A stretch of DNA of 48,768 nucleotides from Gemmatimonadota bacterium (GTDB lineage Bacteria; Gemmatimonadota; Gemmatimonadetes; Gemmatimonadales; GWC2-71-9). The stretch's first letter is position 1. Every line of letters begins with the position of its first letter. Position numbers and translations under genes: made by a program. The stretch is from NCBI GenBank assembly GCA_003222055.1, contig QHUT01000053.1, positions 1 to 48,768 of the forward strand, in the 5' to 3' direction. The notes under the pieces are model-generated. The model ran no database searches, was not told where the DNA came from, and saw nothing but the letters and a program-made list of their open reading frames with translations. Positions 8,536 through 17,672 of the stretch are shown piece by piece.

Positions 8536-9155
8536 CGACGCTCCTGGCGGGGCTCGTGCGCTTGCTCGCGGCGACGTGGCGCTACCGGGTGCGGGGTTGG
8601 GAGCACGTGACGACGGCGCGCGCCAGCGGGCGCCCGGTGATCTACGTCCTGTGGCACAGTCGCATCCTACCCTTGCTCTATCACCGCCGCGACGAAGGGA
8701 TGGCCCTCCTCATCAGTCGCCACCGCGACGGGGGGTACCTCGCGGAGCTGTCGGAGCGCTGGGGGTACCGCGTGGTGCGCGGGTCGTCGCAGCGCGGCGG
8801 CGACGTGGGGCTGCTGGGCCTGGTGCGGCACCTGCGGCAGGGCGGCGAGGTGGCGCTGACCCCCGACGGGCCGCGTGGCCCGGCGGAGCGCATGAAGCCG
8901 GGCGCCCTGGCCGCCGCGCAGCACGCGAACGCGCTGGTGATCGCCGCCGGCGCGCGCGCCTCCTCCGCCTGGTGGATCCGGTCGTGGGAACGGTTCTGCC
9001 TCCCGCGGCCGTTCGCGGCCGTGGACATCGTGTACAGCCCGCCGTTCGCCGTCGAGCAGGGCAAACTCGCGCTGCGGCGGGCGCTGACCCGCGCGGAGGA
9101 GGAGCTGGAGCGCGCGACATATGGGGACGAGGGAAGGGGGAAGAGGGACGGGTGA
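8532..9155 (+). CDS. DUF374 lysophospholipid-acyltransferase-like protein, candidate lipid A acyltransferase
   Basis: About 207 residues. It matches the DUF374 branch of the LPLAT acyltransferases: VIYVLWHSRILPLLY (the His-containing catalytic block, about residues 36-50), LISRHRDGGYLAEL, VRGSSQRGG, and the TPDGPRGPAERMKPG acceptor block. From memory, DUF374-type enzymes include LpxJ, a late lipid A acyltransferase unrelated to LpxL/LpxM. Placement between lpxB and lpxK, with GTGA overlaps on both sides, suggests it adds a secondary acyl chain to the lipid A precursor. That function is inferred, not shown. The last ten residues (DEGRGKRDG region) are encoded by a purine repeat that recurs at 12474. 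Confidence 0.8.
   Translation: MTTLLAGLVRLLAATWRYRVRGWEHVTTARASGRPVIYVLWHSRILPLLYHRRDEGMALLISRHRDGGYLAELSERWGYRVVRGSSQRGGDVGLLGLVRHLRQGGEVALTPDGPRGPAERMKPGALAAAQHANALVIAAGARASSAWWIRSWERFCLPRPFAAVDIVYSPPFAVEQGKLALRRALTRAEEELERATYGDEGRGKRDG
9129..9150 (+). repeat. 22-nt purine repeat, copy 1, before the lpxK start
   Basis: A purine run (GGGAAGGGGGAAGAGGG core) identical over 22 bases to 12474-12495. It encodes the C-terminal tail of the DUF374 protein and ends two bases before the GTG of lpxK, so it can also serve as the ribosome-binding region of lpxK. Confidence 0.8.
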
Positions 9156-10174
9156 CGCCGGCTCGCCTCGTGCGTTGGCTCTGGGGTGGCTCGCTGGGCG
9201 CGCGCGTGGCGCGTCTGCCGCTCGTGCCGCTCGCCGGCGTGTACTGGGCCGGCATGCGGATACGCACCGCCCGCTACGCGAGCCGCGGCGTCCTGCGTCT
9301 GCCCCTCCCGACGATCGCGGTCGGCAACCTGTCGGTGGGAGGCACCGGGAAAACTCCCCTCGCGGCCTGGATCGCGACCTACTGCGCGCGCCGGGGGTGG
9401 AAGCCGGGGATTCTACTGCGCGGATACGGGGGCGACGAGCCGCTGGTCCACCGCCGGCTCGTCCCCGAGGCGGTCGTCGTGGCGAACCCCGACCGCGTAG
9501 CGGGCGCGGCGGCGGCGCGGGCCGCGGGAGCCCGCGTGCTCGTACTGGACGACGCGTACCAGCTGCTGGGCGTGGCGCGCGACTTGAACGTCGCGGTGGT
9601 CAGCGTCGAGAGCTGGGCGGGATCGCCCTGGCCACTGCCGGCGGGTCCCTGGCGCGAGCGCTGGGAGGCGCTCGAGCGCGCGGACCTGATTGTCGTCACA
9701 CGGAAACACGCGCCGGCGCCCGCTGCAGTCGACGTCGCGGCGCGGCTCGCCCGCCGTCGGCCCGGGACGCCGATCGCGGTCGCGTGGCTCGGGCTCGCGC
9801 ACCTCGAGGGGATACAGTCTGGAACGCGCTCGGGCCTGGAGATGCTCGCGGGGAAGGACATCGTGGCCGCCGCCGGGATCGCGGACCCGGCGAGCTTCGA
9901 GGCGCAGCTCTCCGACACCGGAGCACGGGTGCAACTGCTGGCGTATCAAGATCATCACGCCTACGGCCCGAACGAGCTGGAGCGGCTCGTGCGGGCCGCG
10001 GCGACGGGCGGTTATGTTGTAGTCACTGAAAAAGATGCCGTGAAGCTCCGCGCCCGCTGGCCGGAAGGGATCCCGGAACCGCTGGTCGCGGTGCTCGGCG
10101 TCCGCTGGGAGCGCGACGGCCGGGCGCTCGAGCAAGCGCTGGACGCCGTGCTGACCCCGGCCGGACGTCCCTGA
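9152..10174 (+). CDS. lpxK: Tetraacyldisaccharide 4'-kinase LpxK
   Basis: About 340 residues. Phosphorylates the 4'-position of the tetraacyl disaccharide to give lipid IVA; a membrane-associated P-loop kinase. Visible: an N-terminal amphipathic region ([15 protein letters not shown]), the Walker A motif [13 protein letters not shown] at about residues 57-69, the LLRGYGG and VLDDAYQ blocks (the family usually has DDGFQ; here it is DDAYQ), and YQDHHAYGP. The GTG at 9152 overlaps the previous stop as GTGA, and the 22-nt purine repeat lies directly upstream. This is the last lipid A gene of the operon; glutamate dehydrogenase follows after 22 bases. Confidence 0.94.
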   Translation: MTPARLVRWLWGGSLGARVARLPLVPLAGVYWAGMRIRTARYASRGVLRLPLPTIAVGNLSVGGTGKTPLAAWIATYCARRGWKPGILLRGYGGDEPLVHRRLVPEAVVVANPDRVAGAAAARAAGARVLVLDDAYQLLGVARDLNVAVVSVESWAGSPWPLPAGPWRERWEALERADLIVVTRKHAPAPAAVDVAARLARRRPGTPIAVAWLGLAHLEGIQSGTRSGLEMLAGKDIVAAAGIADPASFEAQLSDTGARVQLLAYQDHHAYGPNELERLVRAAATGGYVVVTEKDAVKLRARWPEGIPEPLVAVLGVRWERDGRALEQALDAVLTPAGRP

Positions 10175-10196
10175 GACTCTCTGGTGCGCGAGTGAC

Positions 10197-11509
<1,313 letters not shown>

Positions 11510-11510
<1 letters not shown>

Positions 11511-11935
11511 TGCAGTATCGCGTCGTCGCGGTGGGTCGCCTGCGGGACGCGGGCGTCCGCGCGGCCTGCGATGACTACCTGGCGCGGCTGAAGCACTACG
11601 CGCGAGTGGAGGAGCGAGAGGCGAAAGACGAGGCGCGACTCCTCGAGGCGCTGTCCGAGGACTCGCGCCTCGTCGTCTTGTCGGAGCGGGGCGAGCAATG
11701 GACGTCCGAGCAGCTGGCCGCGTGGACGGCCCGCTGGGAGATGGACGGCCGGGACGTGGCCTTCGCCATCGGCGGCGCCGAGGGCGTCCCGGAGCCCGTG
11801 CTCGGGCGCGCGGAGCGCGTCTGGAGCCTGTCCCGGCTGACGTTTCCGCACGAGCTCGCGCGGCTGCTCGTGTACGAGCAGCTGTACCGCGCCTACACCA
11901 TCCGCCGGGGGGAGCCATACCATCGCGGATCGTGA
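11510..11935 (+). CDS. rlmH: 23S rRNA (pseudouridine1915-N3)-methyltransferase RlmH
   Basis: 141 residues. An SPOUT-class methyltransferase that modifies pseudouridine 1915 in helix 69 of 23S rRNA on assembled ribosomes. The trefoil-knot SAM site is readable as FAIGGAEGVPEPVL (about residues 85-98), followed by the LTFPHELARLLVYEQLYRAYTI and GEPYH C-terminal block. The start ATG shares one base with the stop of the dehydrogenase gene. Length is slightly below the usual 155-159, from a shorter N-terminal half. The gene belongs to the run that continues through AMMECR1 and bshC. Confidence 0.94.
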
Positions 11936-12029
11936 GCTGACGGCCGAGGACCGCGCGGCGCTGCTGGGGCTCGCGCGGGCCACGCTCACGGCGCATCTGG
12001 CGCGGCGGCCGCTGCCGCCGGCGCCCGCC

Positions 12030-12500
12030 GTGTCCGGAGCGCTGCTCAAGCGGGGCGCCTTCGTCACCATCACCGCGCGCGGAGCGCTGCGGGGCTGCAT
12101 CGGGCACATCGCGGCCGACCGCGAGCTCGGCACCGTGGTGCCCGAGATGACCGTTGCGGCGGCGCAGGACGATCCGCGCTTCCCGCCGGTGGAGCCGGAC
12201 GAGCTGCCGGACCTGGCCCTCGAGATCTCGGTGCTCTCGGAGGCGGCGCCGGTCGATGCGTCGCGCATCGTCGCCGGGCGCGACGGCGTGATCGTACGCC
12301 GCGGTCGCAACGTCGGCCTGCTCTTGCCCCAGGTGGCCCGAGACCATCATTGGGGACCGGAGGCACTGCTCGCCGCCACCTGCCGCAAGGCGGGCCTGCC
12401 ACCCGAGGCGTGGCGGGAACCGGGAACTGAGCTGTTCACGTTTCAAGCGGACGTGTTCGGAGAACCCAGGGAAGAGGGAAGGGGGAAGAGGGACGAGTGA
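12030..12500 (+). CDS. AMMECR1 domain protein (AmmeMemoRadiSam protein A type)
   Basis: From the first standard start (GTG 12030) 156 residues are read. The AMMECR1 hallmark LRGCIG is present (GALRGCIGHIAADRELG), as are VPEMTVAAAQDDPRFPPV and LLLPQVARDHHWGPEALL. Molecular function is not established; the domain is often found with Memo-like and radical-SAM partners, none of which is here. Homology clearly begins earlier: in the same frame from about 11937 the DNA encodes LTAEDRAALLGLARATLTAHL, the usual first helix. No ATG, GTG or TTG lies between there and the previous in-frame codons, but CTG at 11937 does, one base after the rlmH stop. The true protein is probably about 187 residues. The tail is encoded by a 22-nt purine repeat. 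Confidence 0.85.
   Translation: MSGALLKRGAFVTITARGALRGCIGHIAADRELGTVVPEMTVAAAQDDPRFPPVEPDELPDLALEISVLSEAAPVDASRIVAGRDGVIVRRGRNVGLLLPQVARDHHWGPEALLAATCRKAGLPPEAWREPGTELFTFQADVFGEPREEGRGKRDE
12474..12495 (+). repeat. 22-nt purine repeat, copy 2, before the bshC start
   Basis: Identical over 22 bases to 9129-9150. As there, it encodes the C-terminal residues of the upstream gene and ends two bases before the GTG of the downstream gene, whose start overlaps the stop as GTGA. The matching offset in both places argues for a function in translation start or for a common duplication. Confidence 0.8.
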
Positions 12501-13924
12501 TTCCGCGCATCGTCGCGACTCCGATCGCTCCACTCGTGCTGCCGGGGCTGACGCTCGCGCCGCGGCGGGTGGACGCGGACGTCATCGCGGCCGCGCTGCC
12601 CGGGCCGGGGCGCGATGGGCTCGCGGCCGGCGAGGTGCTCGTCGTCACGACCGGCCAGCAGCCGGGGCTCTTCACCGGCCCGCTGTACACCCTCTACAAG
12701 GCCCTCTCGGCGATGGCGCTCGCCCGGCGGCTCGAGCGCGAGCGGCGCACGCCGGTCGTGCCCGTGTTCTGGGTCGCGGGAGACGATCACGACTTCGCCG
12801 AGGCGAACCACGCGTGGTTTCTCGACAAGAACGGCGAGCTGGCCCAGGCCGTGTTGCGCGAGCGTGCCGCCGAGGCGCCGCTCCTGCCGCTGGCGCGCGA
12901 GCCGTGCGGCCCGGAGATCGCCGGCGTGCTGCGGCAGCTGGACGAGGGTACGCCCGAGACCGAATTCAAACCGGGCGTGCTCGCATGGCTCGGGCGGTGG
13001 TATCGCCCCGAGGCCACGCTCGCCGACGCCTTCGCGCAGGCGCTCGACGCCCTGCTCGGCCCGCGCGGGCTGGTGGTGCTGCGCGTACACGACCCCCGAG
13101 CCAAGCGCGCGGCCGCTCCCTGGGTCTTGAAAGGGCTCGACGTCACGCTCCCCGACGGATACACGCCGGTCTTCGTCGAAGCGAGCCAGGGCCGCGATCG
13201 CCTGCAGAAGGACGGCGACGGCTTCGTCACGCGTCGCAGCGGCGAGCGCTTCAGCCGCGCGGACCTGACTCGCCTGACGCGCGACGCACCCGAGCGGCTC
13301 TCCCCCAACGTGCTGTTGCGGCCCGCCGTCGAAGCGGCGCTGCTCCCCACGCTCGCGTATGCGGGCGGTCCGGCGGAGCTCAAGTACCTCCCCGACGCGG
13401 CGCCGCTGTACGAGACGCTGGGCGTGATGCGCCAGGCCCCCGTGCCGCGCTGGTCCGGCGTGCTCGTGGAGAGCCGGGTGGAGAAGCTGATGGAGCGCCA
13501 CGGCCTGGACCTGGCGGCGTTCGACGGCAAGCCGGGCGAGCTGGAGGCGCGCCTGGTCCGCGATGAGCTGCCGGCGGAAACCGTCGCGACCCTCGCCGCC
13601 CTGCGACGCGGGATCGAGGAGCATTACGCCGCGCTGCGCGAGTCGGCGGTGCGCATCGATCCCACGCTCGAGCGGACCGTGGAGTCGGCGCGCAACGCGG
13701 CCCTCTCGGGCGCGCAGACGATCGAGAAGAAGCTGGTGGCGAGCCTGAAGCGCAGCGAGGGCGAGACGCTGATCCGTCAGATCGCCCGGGCGCGCGCCGC
13801 CGTGTACCCGCAGGGCCAGCCGCAGGAGCGCGTGCTCACCTTCCCCTCGTTCGCGATCCGCTACGGGCCCACGCTCGTGGACGCGCTCGAGCAGGAGGTG
13901 GCGCGGTGGGCGGGCGCTTCGTAG
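12497..13924 (+). CDS. bshC: Bacillithiol biosynthesis cysteine-adding enzyme BshC
   Basis: 475 residues, somewhat shorter than the 530-540 of Bacillus BshC. The family adds L-cysteine to GlcN-malate, the last step of bacillithiol, the low-molecular-weight thiol that buffers redox state in many Firmicutes, Deinococcus and FCB bacteria. Recognised from TTGQQPGLFTGPLYTLYKA (about residues 51-69), the nucleotide-binding-like core FWVAGDDHDFAEANH, and YAGGPAELKYLPDAAPLYE, with a C-terminal coiled-coil arm (about residues 365-450). The GTG start at 12497 overlaps the AMMECR1 stop. bshA and bshB are not in the window. Catalysis by BshC has been debated; the call rests on family signature. Confidence 0.93.
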   Translation: MIPRIVATPIAPLVLPGLTLAPRRVDADVIAAALPGPGRDGLAAGEVLVVTTGQQPGLFTGPLYTLYKALSAMALARRLERERRTPVVPVFWVAGDDHDFAEANHAWFLDKNGELAQAVLRERAAEAPLLPLAREPCGPEIAGVLRQLDEGTPETEFKPGVLAWLGRWYRPEATLADAFAQALDALLGPRGLVVLRVHDPRAKRAAAPWVLKGLDVTLPDGYTPVFVEASQGRDRLQKDGDGFVTRRSGERFSRADLTRLTRDAPERLSPNVLLRPAVEAALLPTLAYAGGPAELKYLPDAAPLYETLGVMRQAPVPRWSGVLVESRVEKLMERHGLDLAAFDGKPGELEARLVRDELPAETVATLAALRRGIEEHYAALRESAVRIDPTLERTVESARNAALSGAQTIEKKLVASLKRSEGETLIRQIARARAAVYPQGQPQERVLTFPSFAIRYGPTLVDALEQEVARWAGAS

Positions 13925-13933
13925 AATGCTCTC

Positions 13934-14215
13934 ATGTGGCTCCTGGTGGTCGTGCTGCTCGTCGCCCTCATGATTCCCATCACCGCGATCCTCGTCGATT
14001 CGCCCCTGGGGCGCTCGATCGCCCACCGGCTCGAGGGACAGGGTGACGGGGCGGCGGGAGGGACGGGCGCCGGCGTGCGCCAGCTCGAGCGCCGGGTGGA
14101 GGTGCTCGAGACCGACCTCGAAGAGCTGAACCGCTCGATTACCGGGATGCGCGAGGAGCTGCAGTTCGTGCAGCGCCTGCTGGAAGACCCCCGCAAGAAG
14201 CAGCCCGGCTCCTGA
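13934..14215 (+). CDS. Small membrane-anchored coiled-coil protein
   Basis: 93 residues. An N-terminal hydrophobic segment (WLLVVVLLVALMIPITAIL, residues 2-20) gives one transmembrane helix; the rest is a charged soluble part with a heptad-like coiled coil (RQLERRVEVLETDLEELNRS, about residues 50-68). I do not recognise the family. Topology resembles PspB or other short envelope-stress proteins with a membrane helix and coiled coil, but the similarity is only structural. ATG 13934 lies nine bases after bshC, and the stop overlaps or abuts murJ, so it is in the same transcription unit. Confidence 0.7.
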   Translation: MWLLVVVLLVALMIPITAILVDSPLGRSIAHRLEGQGDGAAGGTGAGVRQLERRVEVLETDLEELNRSITGMREELQFVQRLLEDPRKKQPGS

Positions 14216-14259
14216 CCGAGCCCGGGTCGGCCACGAGCGGCGGGCGCCAGGCGGCCCGG

Positions 14260-15816
14260 GTGGCCGCCGGGATCCTCGTGACCCGCATCCTCGGCTACGT
14301 GCGCGAGCGCGTGTTCGCGTACTACTTCGGAAACGACAGCATCCCGGCCGATGCATTCCGGGCCGCGCTGCGCATTCCCAACACGATCCGCAATCTGCTC
14401 AGCGAGGGCACACTCGCCGGGTCATTCATTCCCGTATACGCCGCCCTCAACGAGCGGCCGGACAAGGCTGCCGCACGGGCTCTGGCGGGCGCGATTCTCG
14501 GCTTGCTGGTGCTCGCGTCGGGCGTGCTCGCGCTGATCGGCATCGCCCTGGCGCCCGCGATCACCACGGTGATTGCGCAGGGCTTCGACGAGCCGCGCCG
14601 GCAGCTCACCATCACGCTGGTGCGCATCCTGTTTCCAATGGCCGGGCTGATGGTGATCTCGGCCTGGTGCCTCGGGATTCTCAACACGCACCGGCGCTTC
14701 TTCCTGCCGTACGCCGCGCCGGCGTTGTGGAATGTCGCCGGCATCGTGGCCATGCTCGCGGCGGGGACCTGGTTTACGAACCGGGCGTTGCCGCTCGATG
14801 CCCAGTTGCATCGCGTGGCGCTAGCGCTCGCCTGGGGCACCGTGGCGGGGAGCCTGCTCCAGATCGCCGTGCAGCTGCCGGCGTGCTGGAAATTGCTCCG
14901 CGGTATCGCACTCCGGCTCTCCCTGAGTCCGGAGGGAGTGCGGAACGTGCTGCTCGCCTGGGTGCCCCTGGTGTTCGGCGCCGGCGTGGCCCAGCTCTCC
15001 GGGCTGATCGACACGCTGCTCGGCTCGTTCACAGGACCGGGGGGCGTCTCGGCCCTCGGGTATGCCCAGCTGATCCAGATCCTGCCGATCAGCCTGTTCG
15101 GTGTATCCGTCGCCGCGGTGTCGCTCCCCGAGCTGTCGCGCGAGGCAGCCGGCGGCGCGCGCGGAGGCCCCGCGCCCAACGAGCAGCTGCGCATGCGGAT
15201 CGCGGTCGGGTTCCGACGGATCGTGTTCTTCATCGTGCCCTCGTCCGTCGCCTGCATCGCCCTGGCCCGGGAGATCGTCGCCGCGCTGTATCAGACGGGG
15301 CGCTTCACCGCCGACGCCACCGCCCTCGTCGGCAGCGTCCTCGCCGCGTATGGGATCGGGTTGCTGGGGCAGGCGACGGTGAAGCTGTTCGCGTCGGGTT
15401 TTTATGCGATGCGCGACACGCGCACGCCGGTGAAGATCGCGGCGTTCTCGCTCGTCGTCTCGACGGGCCTCGCCTGGCTCCTCATGCGCTGGCTGGGCGC
15501 GCCCGGGATCGCGCTGGGATCGTCGATCGGGGCGTTCCTCAACACCACCCTCCACCTGCGCGACCTGAGCCGGCGCATTGGGAGCGTGCTGCGGGGCCCG
15601 GACTGGCGGGCCTTCGGGATCGCGCTCGCGGCCGGGCTCGTCGCGGGCGCGGGGGCGGTCGGGGCGGGGCACCTCACGAGCGGCCTGGCACCGGTGCCGC
15701 GCGGGCTGCTCGTGCTCGTTATCTTTGGGATGGTGTACGGCGCGCTGACGCTGCTGCTCAAGCATCCCGACGCCATCCGCACATGGCACTCCCTGACCGC
15801 CTCGCACGCAAGCTAG
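14260..15816 (+). CDS. murJ: Lipid II flippase MurJ (MviN)
   Basis: 518 residues with about 14 transmembrane helices; a MOP-superfamily transporter that moves lipid II from the inner to the outer face of the cytoplasmic membrane for peptidoglycan synthesis. Family blocks: TRILGYVRERVFAYYFG, DAFRAALRIPNTIRNLLSEGTLAGSFIPVY (with the Arg residues lining the cavity), and YAQLIQILPISLFGVSVAAVSLPELS. The GTG at 14260 is the first standard start, but family-like sequence (SGGRQAARVAAG) extends upstream to CTG 14212, which overlaps the previous stop as CTGA and would add 16 residues. The 3' end overlaps uvrC by 34 bases. Confidence 0.94.
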   Translation: MAAGILVTRILGYVRERVFAYYFGNDSIPADAFRAALRIPNTIRNLLSEGTLAGSFIPVYAALNERPDKAAARALAGAILGLLVLASGVLALIGIALAPAITTVIAQGFDEPRRQLTITLVRILFPMAGLMVISAWCLGILNTHRRFFLPYAAPALWNVAGIVAMLAAGTWFTNRALPLDAQLHRVALALAWGTVAGSLLQIAVQLPACWKLLRGIALRLSLSPEGVRNVLLAWVPLVFGAGVAQLSGLIDTLLGSFTGPGGVSALGYAQLIQILPISLFGVSVAAVSLPELSREAAGGARGGPAPNEQLRMRIAVGFRRIVFFIVPSSVACIALAREIVAALYQTGRFTADATALVGSVLAAYGIGLLGQATVKLFASGFYAMRDTRTPVKIAAFSLVVSTGLAWLLMRWLGAPGIALGSSIGAFLNTTLHLRDLSRRIGSVLRGPDWRAFGIALAAGLVAGAGAVGAGHLTSGLAPVPRGLLVLVIFGMVYGALTLLLKHPDAIRTWHSLTASHAS

Positions 15817-17591
15817 ACGCCCTTCCCGACAAGCCCGGCGTGTACCTCTGGAAGGGCGCCGGCGGCGACACACTCTACGTGGGCAAGGCGAAGAGCCTGC
15901 GCGCCCGCGTGCCGAGCTACTTCGGTCCCGACGGCGGCGCCACGCCCGAGCGGGCGGCGCTGGTGGGTCAGATCGCGGATCTCGAGACCATCATCGTGCC
16001 GAGCGAGGCGCAGGCCCTGTTGCTCGAGAACAATCTCATCAAGGAGCACAAGCCGCGTTTCAACATCCGCCTCACCGACGACAAGAGCTACCCGCGCATC
16101 GCCGTGACGCTGGGAGAGCCGTTTCCGCGGGTGCTGGTGGTGCGCCGCGTGGCCATGTCGGGCGCGCGCTTCTTCGGGCCCTACACCGACGTGGCCACCC
16201 TGCGCCAGACGCTCAGGATCATCCGTCGCATCTTCACGGTGCGGTCGTGTCACTGGGATCTGCCGCGCGACGCGCCCGCCCGCCCCTGTCTCGACTACCA
16301 CATCGAGCGGTGCCGGGCCCCGTGCGTGGGTTATCAGAGCGAGGCCGATTACCGCCGCATGATCGACGACGTGGTGTTGTTTCTCGAGGGCAAGACCGTG
16401 GACGTCCGCATCCGGCTGCGCGAGCGCATGCAGCAGGCCTCGCAACAGCTCGATTTCGAGCGCGCCGCTCAGGTGCGCGACGCGCTGAAGTGGCTCGACC
16501 AGCTGGAGCAGCCCCAGGCGGTCGAGCTGATCGGACGCGGGGATGCGGACGCGGTGGGGCTGGCCCGGGACGGCGACGACGTGTGCGGCGTGGTGCTGCG
16601 CGTGCGCGACGGCAAACTGATCGCGCGCGACCATTGGTTCCTCGAGAACGCGGAGCACGAGACCGAAGGCGCGATCCTCGCCGTGTTTCTGGTCCGCTGT
16701 TACCTGCCGCTGGAAGTGCGCGCGAAGCGAGTGCTGCTGCCGTTCTCCCCCGACGATCTCGACTCCCTCGCCGAGCTGGCGCCCGCAGTCGATTGGCACG
16801 TGCCGCAGCGCGGCAGCGACGCGAAGCTCGCCGAGCTGGCGGACCAGAACGCGCGCTACCTGCTCGACGGCCTGAAGATCGAGAGCTTCGACATCGACGA
16901 GCGATCGGCCGACCCGGTGTTCGCGCTGGGGCGCGACCTCGGGCTCGCGGCTGTGCCGCGCGCGTTCGTGTGCATCGACATTTCGACCAACCAGGGGCGC
17001 GACACGGTGGGCTCGCTGGTGTGGTTCGAAGCGGGTCGTCCCAAGAAGGCCGAGTACCGGCGCTTCAGGATCAGGGGCGCCCCGCAAGACGATTTCGCGG
17101 CCGTGCACGAGGTCGTGACACGCTACCTCACCCGGCGCCGCGCCGAAGGGAAGCCGCTCCCCGATCTCATGGTCATCGACGGCGGCAAGGGGCAGCTGGG
17201 CGCGGCGCTCGACGCGGCGCGGGGCGCCGGCCTGGAGCAGCTGCCGATCGTGAGTCTCGCCAAGCGCGAGGAGGAGATCTACCAGCCTGGTCAGGGGGAG
17301 CCGCTCCGCCTGTCGCGCCGCAGCCCGTCGCTCAAGCTGCTGCAGCGCGCCCGCGACGAGGCGCATCGCTTCGCCGTGACCTACAGCCGGCAGCGGCGCT
17401 CGCGGCGCACCATCACCTCCGAGCTGCTCGCCATTCCCGGGATCGGGCCGGGTCGCCGGCGGGCATTACTCGAGCGGTTCGGCTCGCTCGCGGGAGTGAA
17501 AACCGCGACACCGGCGGAGATTGCGGCCCTTCCCGGGTTCTCGACCAAGCTGGCGGAGCGGATCCTGGATCGATTGCATGCCGGTGTGTGA
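15783..17591 (+). CDS. uvrC: Excinuclease ABC subunit C
   Basis: About 602 residues. UvrC makes the two incisions of nucleotide-excision repair on UvrB-bound damage. Domains in order: GIY-YIG nuclease (DKPGVYLWKGAGGDTLYVGKAK, residues 16-37) for the 3' cut; a Cys-rich segment (PCLDYHIERCRAPCVG) that may hold an Fe-S cluster or zinc; a UVR motif (LDFERAAQVRDAL); an RNase H-like endonuclease with DLMVIDGGKGQL for the 5' cut; and tandem helix-hairpin-helix motifs (LLAIPGIGPGRRRALLERFGS). ATG 15783 starts inside murJ in another frame, three codons before the conserved LARKLDALP stretch. All catalytic motifs are intact. Confidence 0.96.
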   Translation: MALPDRLARKLDALPDKPGVYLWKGAGGDTLYVGKAKSLRARVPSYFGPDGGATPERAALVGQIADLETIIVPSEAQALLLENNLIKEHKPRFNIRLTDDKSYPRIAVTLGEPFPRVLVVRRVAMSGARFFGPYTDVATLRQTLRIIRRIFTVRSCHWDLPRDAPARPCLDYHIERCRAPCVGYQSEADYRRMIDDVVLFLEGKTVDVRIRLRERMQQASQQLDFERAAQVRDALKWLDQLEQPQAVELIGRGDADAVGLARDGDDVCGVVLRVRDGKLIARDHWFLENAEHETEGAILAVFLVRCYLPLEVRAKRVLLPFSPDDLDSLAELAPAVDWHVPQRGSDAKLAELADQNARYLLDGLKIESFDIDERSADPVFALGRDLGLAAVPRAFVCIDISTNQGRDTVGSLVWFEAGRPKKAEYRRFRIRGAPQDDFAAVHEVVTRYLTRRRAEGKPLPDLMVIDGGKGQLGAALDAARGAGLEQLPIVSLAKREEEIYQPGQGEPLRLSRRSPSLKLLQRARDEAHRFAVTYSRQRRSRRTITSELLAIPGIGPGRRRALLERFGSLAGVKTATPAEIAALPGFSTKLAERILDRLHAGV

Positions 17592-17616
17592 GTATGAAGC
17601 TTGGTGCTGCTGTCAC

Positions 17617-17644
17617 GTAGGGGCGCAGCATGCTGCGCCCCTAC
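17617..17644. repeat. Perfect 28-bp palindrome between uvrC and threonine synthase
   Basis: A perfect inverted repeat with 14-base arms (GTAGGGGCGCAGCA and its complement) and no spacer, in the 81-base gap after uvrC. There is no T-run after it, so it is not a textbook terminator. From memory the same GTAGGGGCGCAGCATGC type of palindrome is widespread as a dispersed repeat in high-GC environmental genomes. It would fall inside the coding frame if threonine synthase began at 17601, which argues for the later start. Confidence 0.85.
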
Positions 17645-17672
17645 ATCGTCCTCAGTCCCGTGCGGAGGGGGG

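Noticed and set aside
17601-17672. Earlier ATG start for threonine synthase
   Set aside because: It would translate the 28-bp palindrome and adds 24 residues not like the family; TTG 17673 has a GGAGGGG site and fits the domain.
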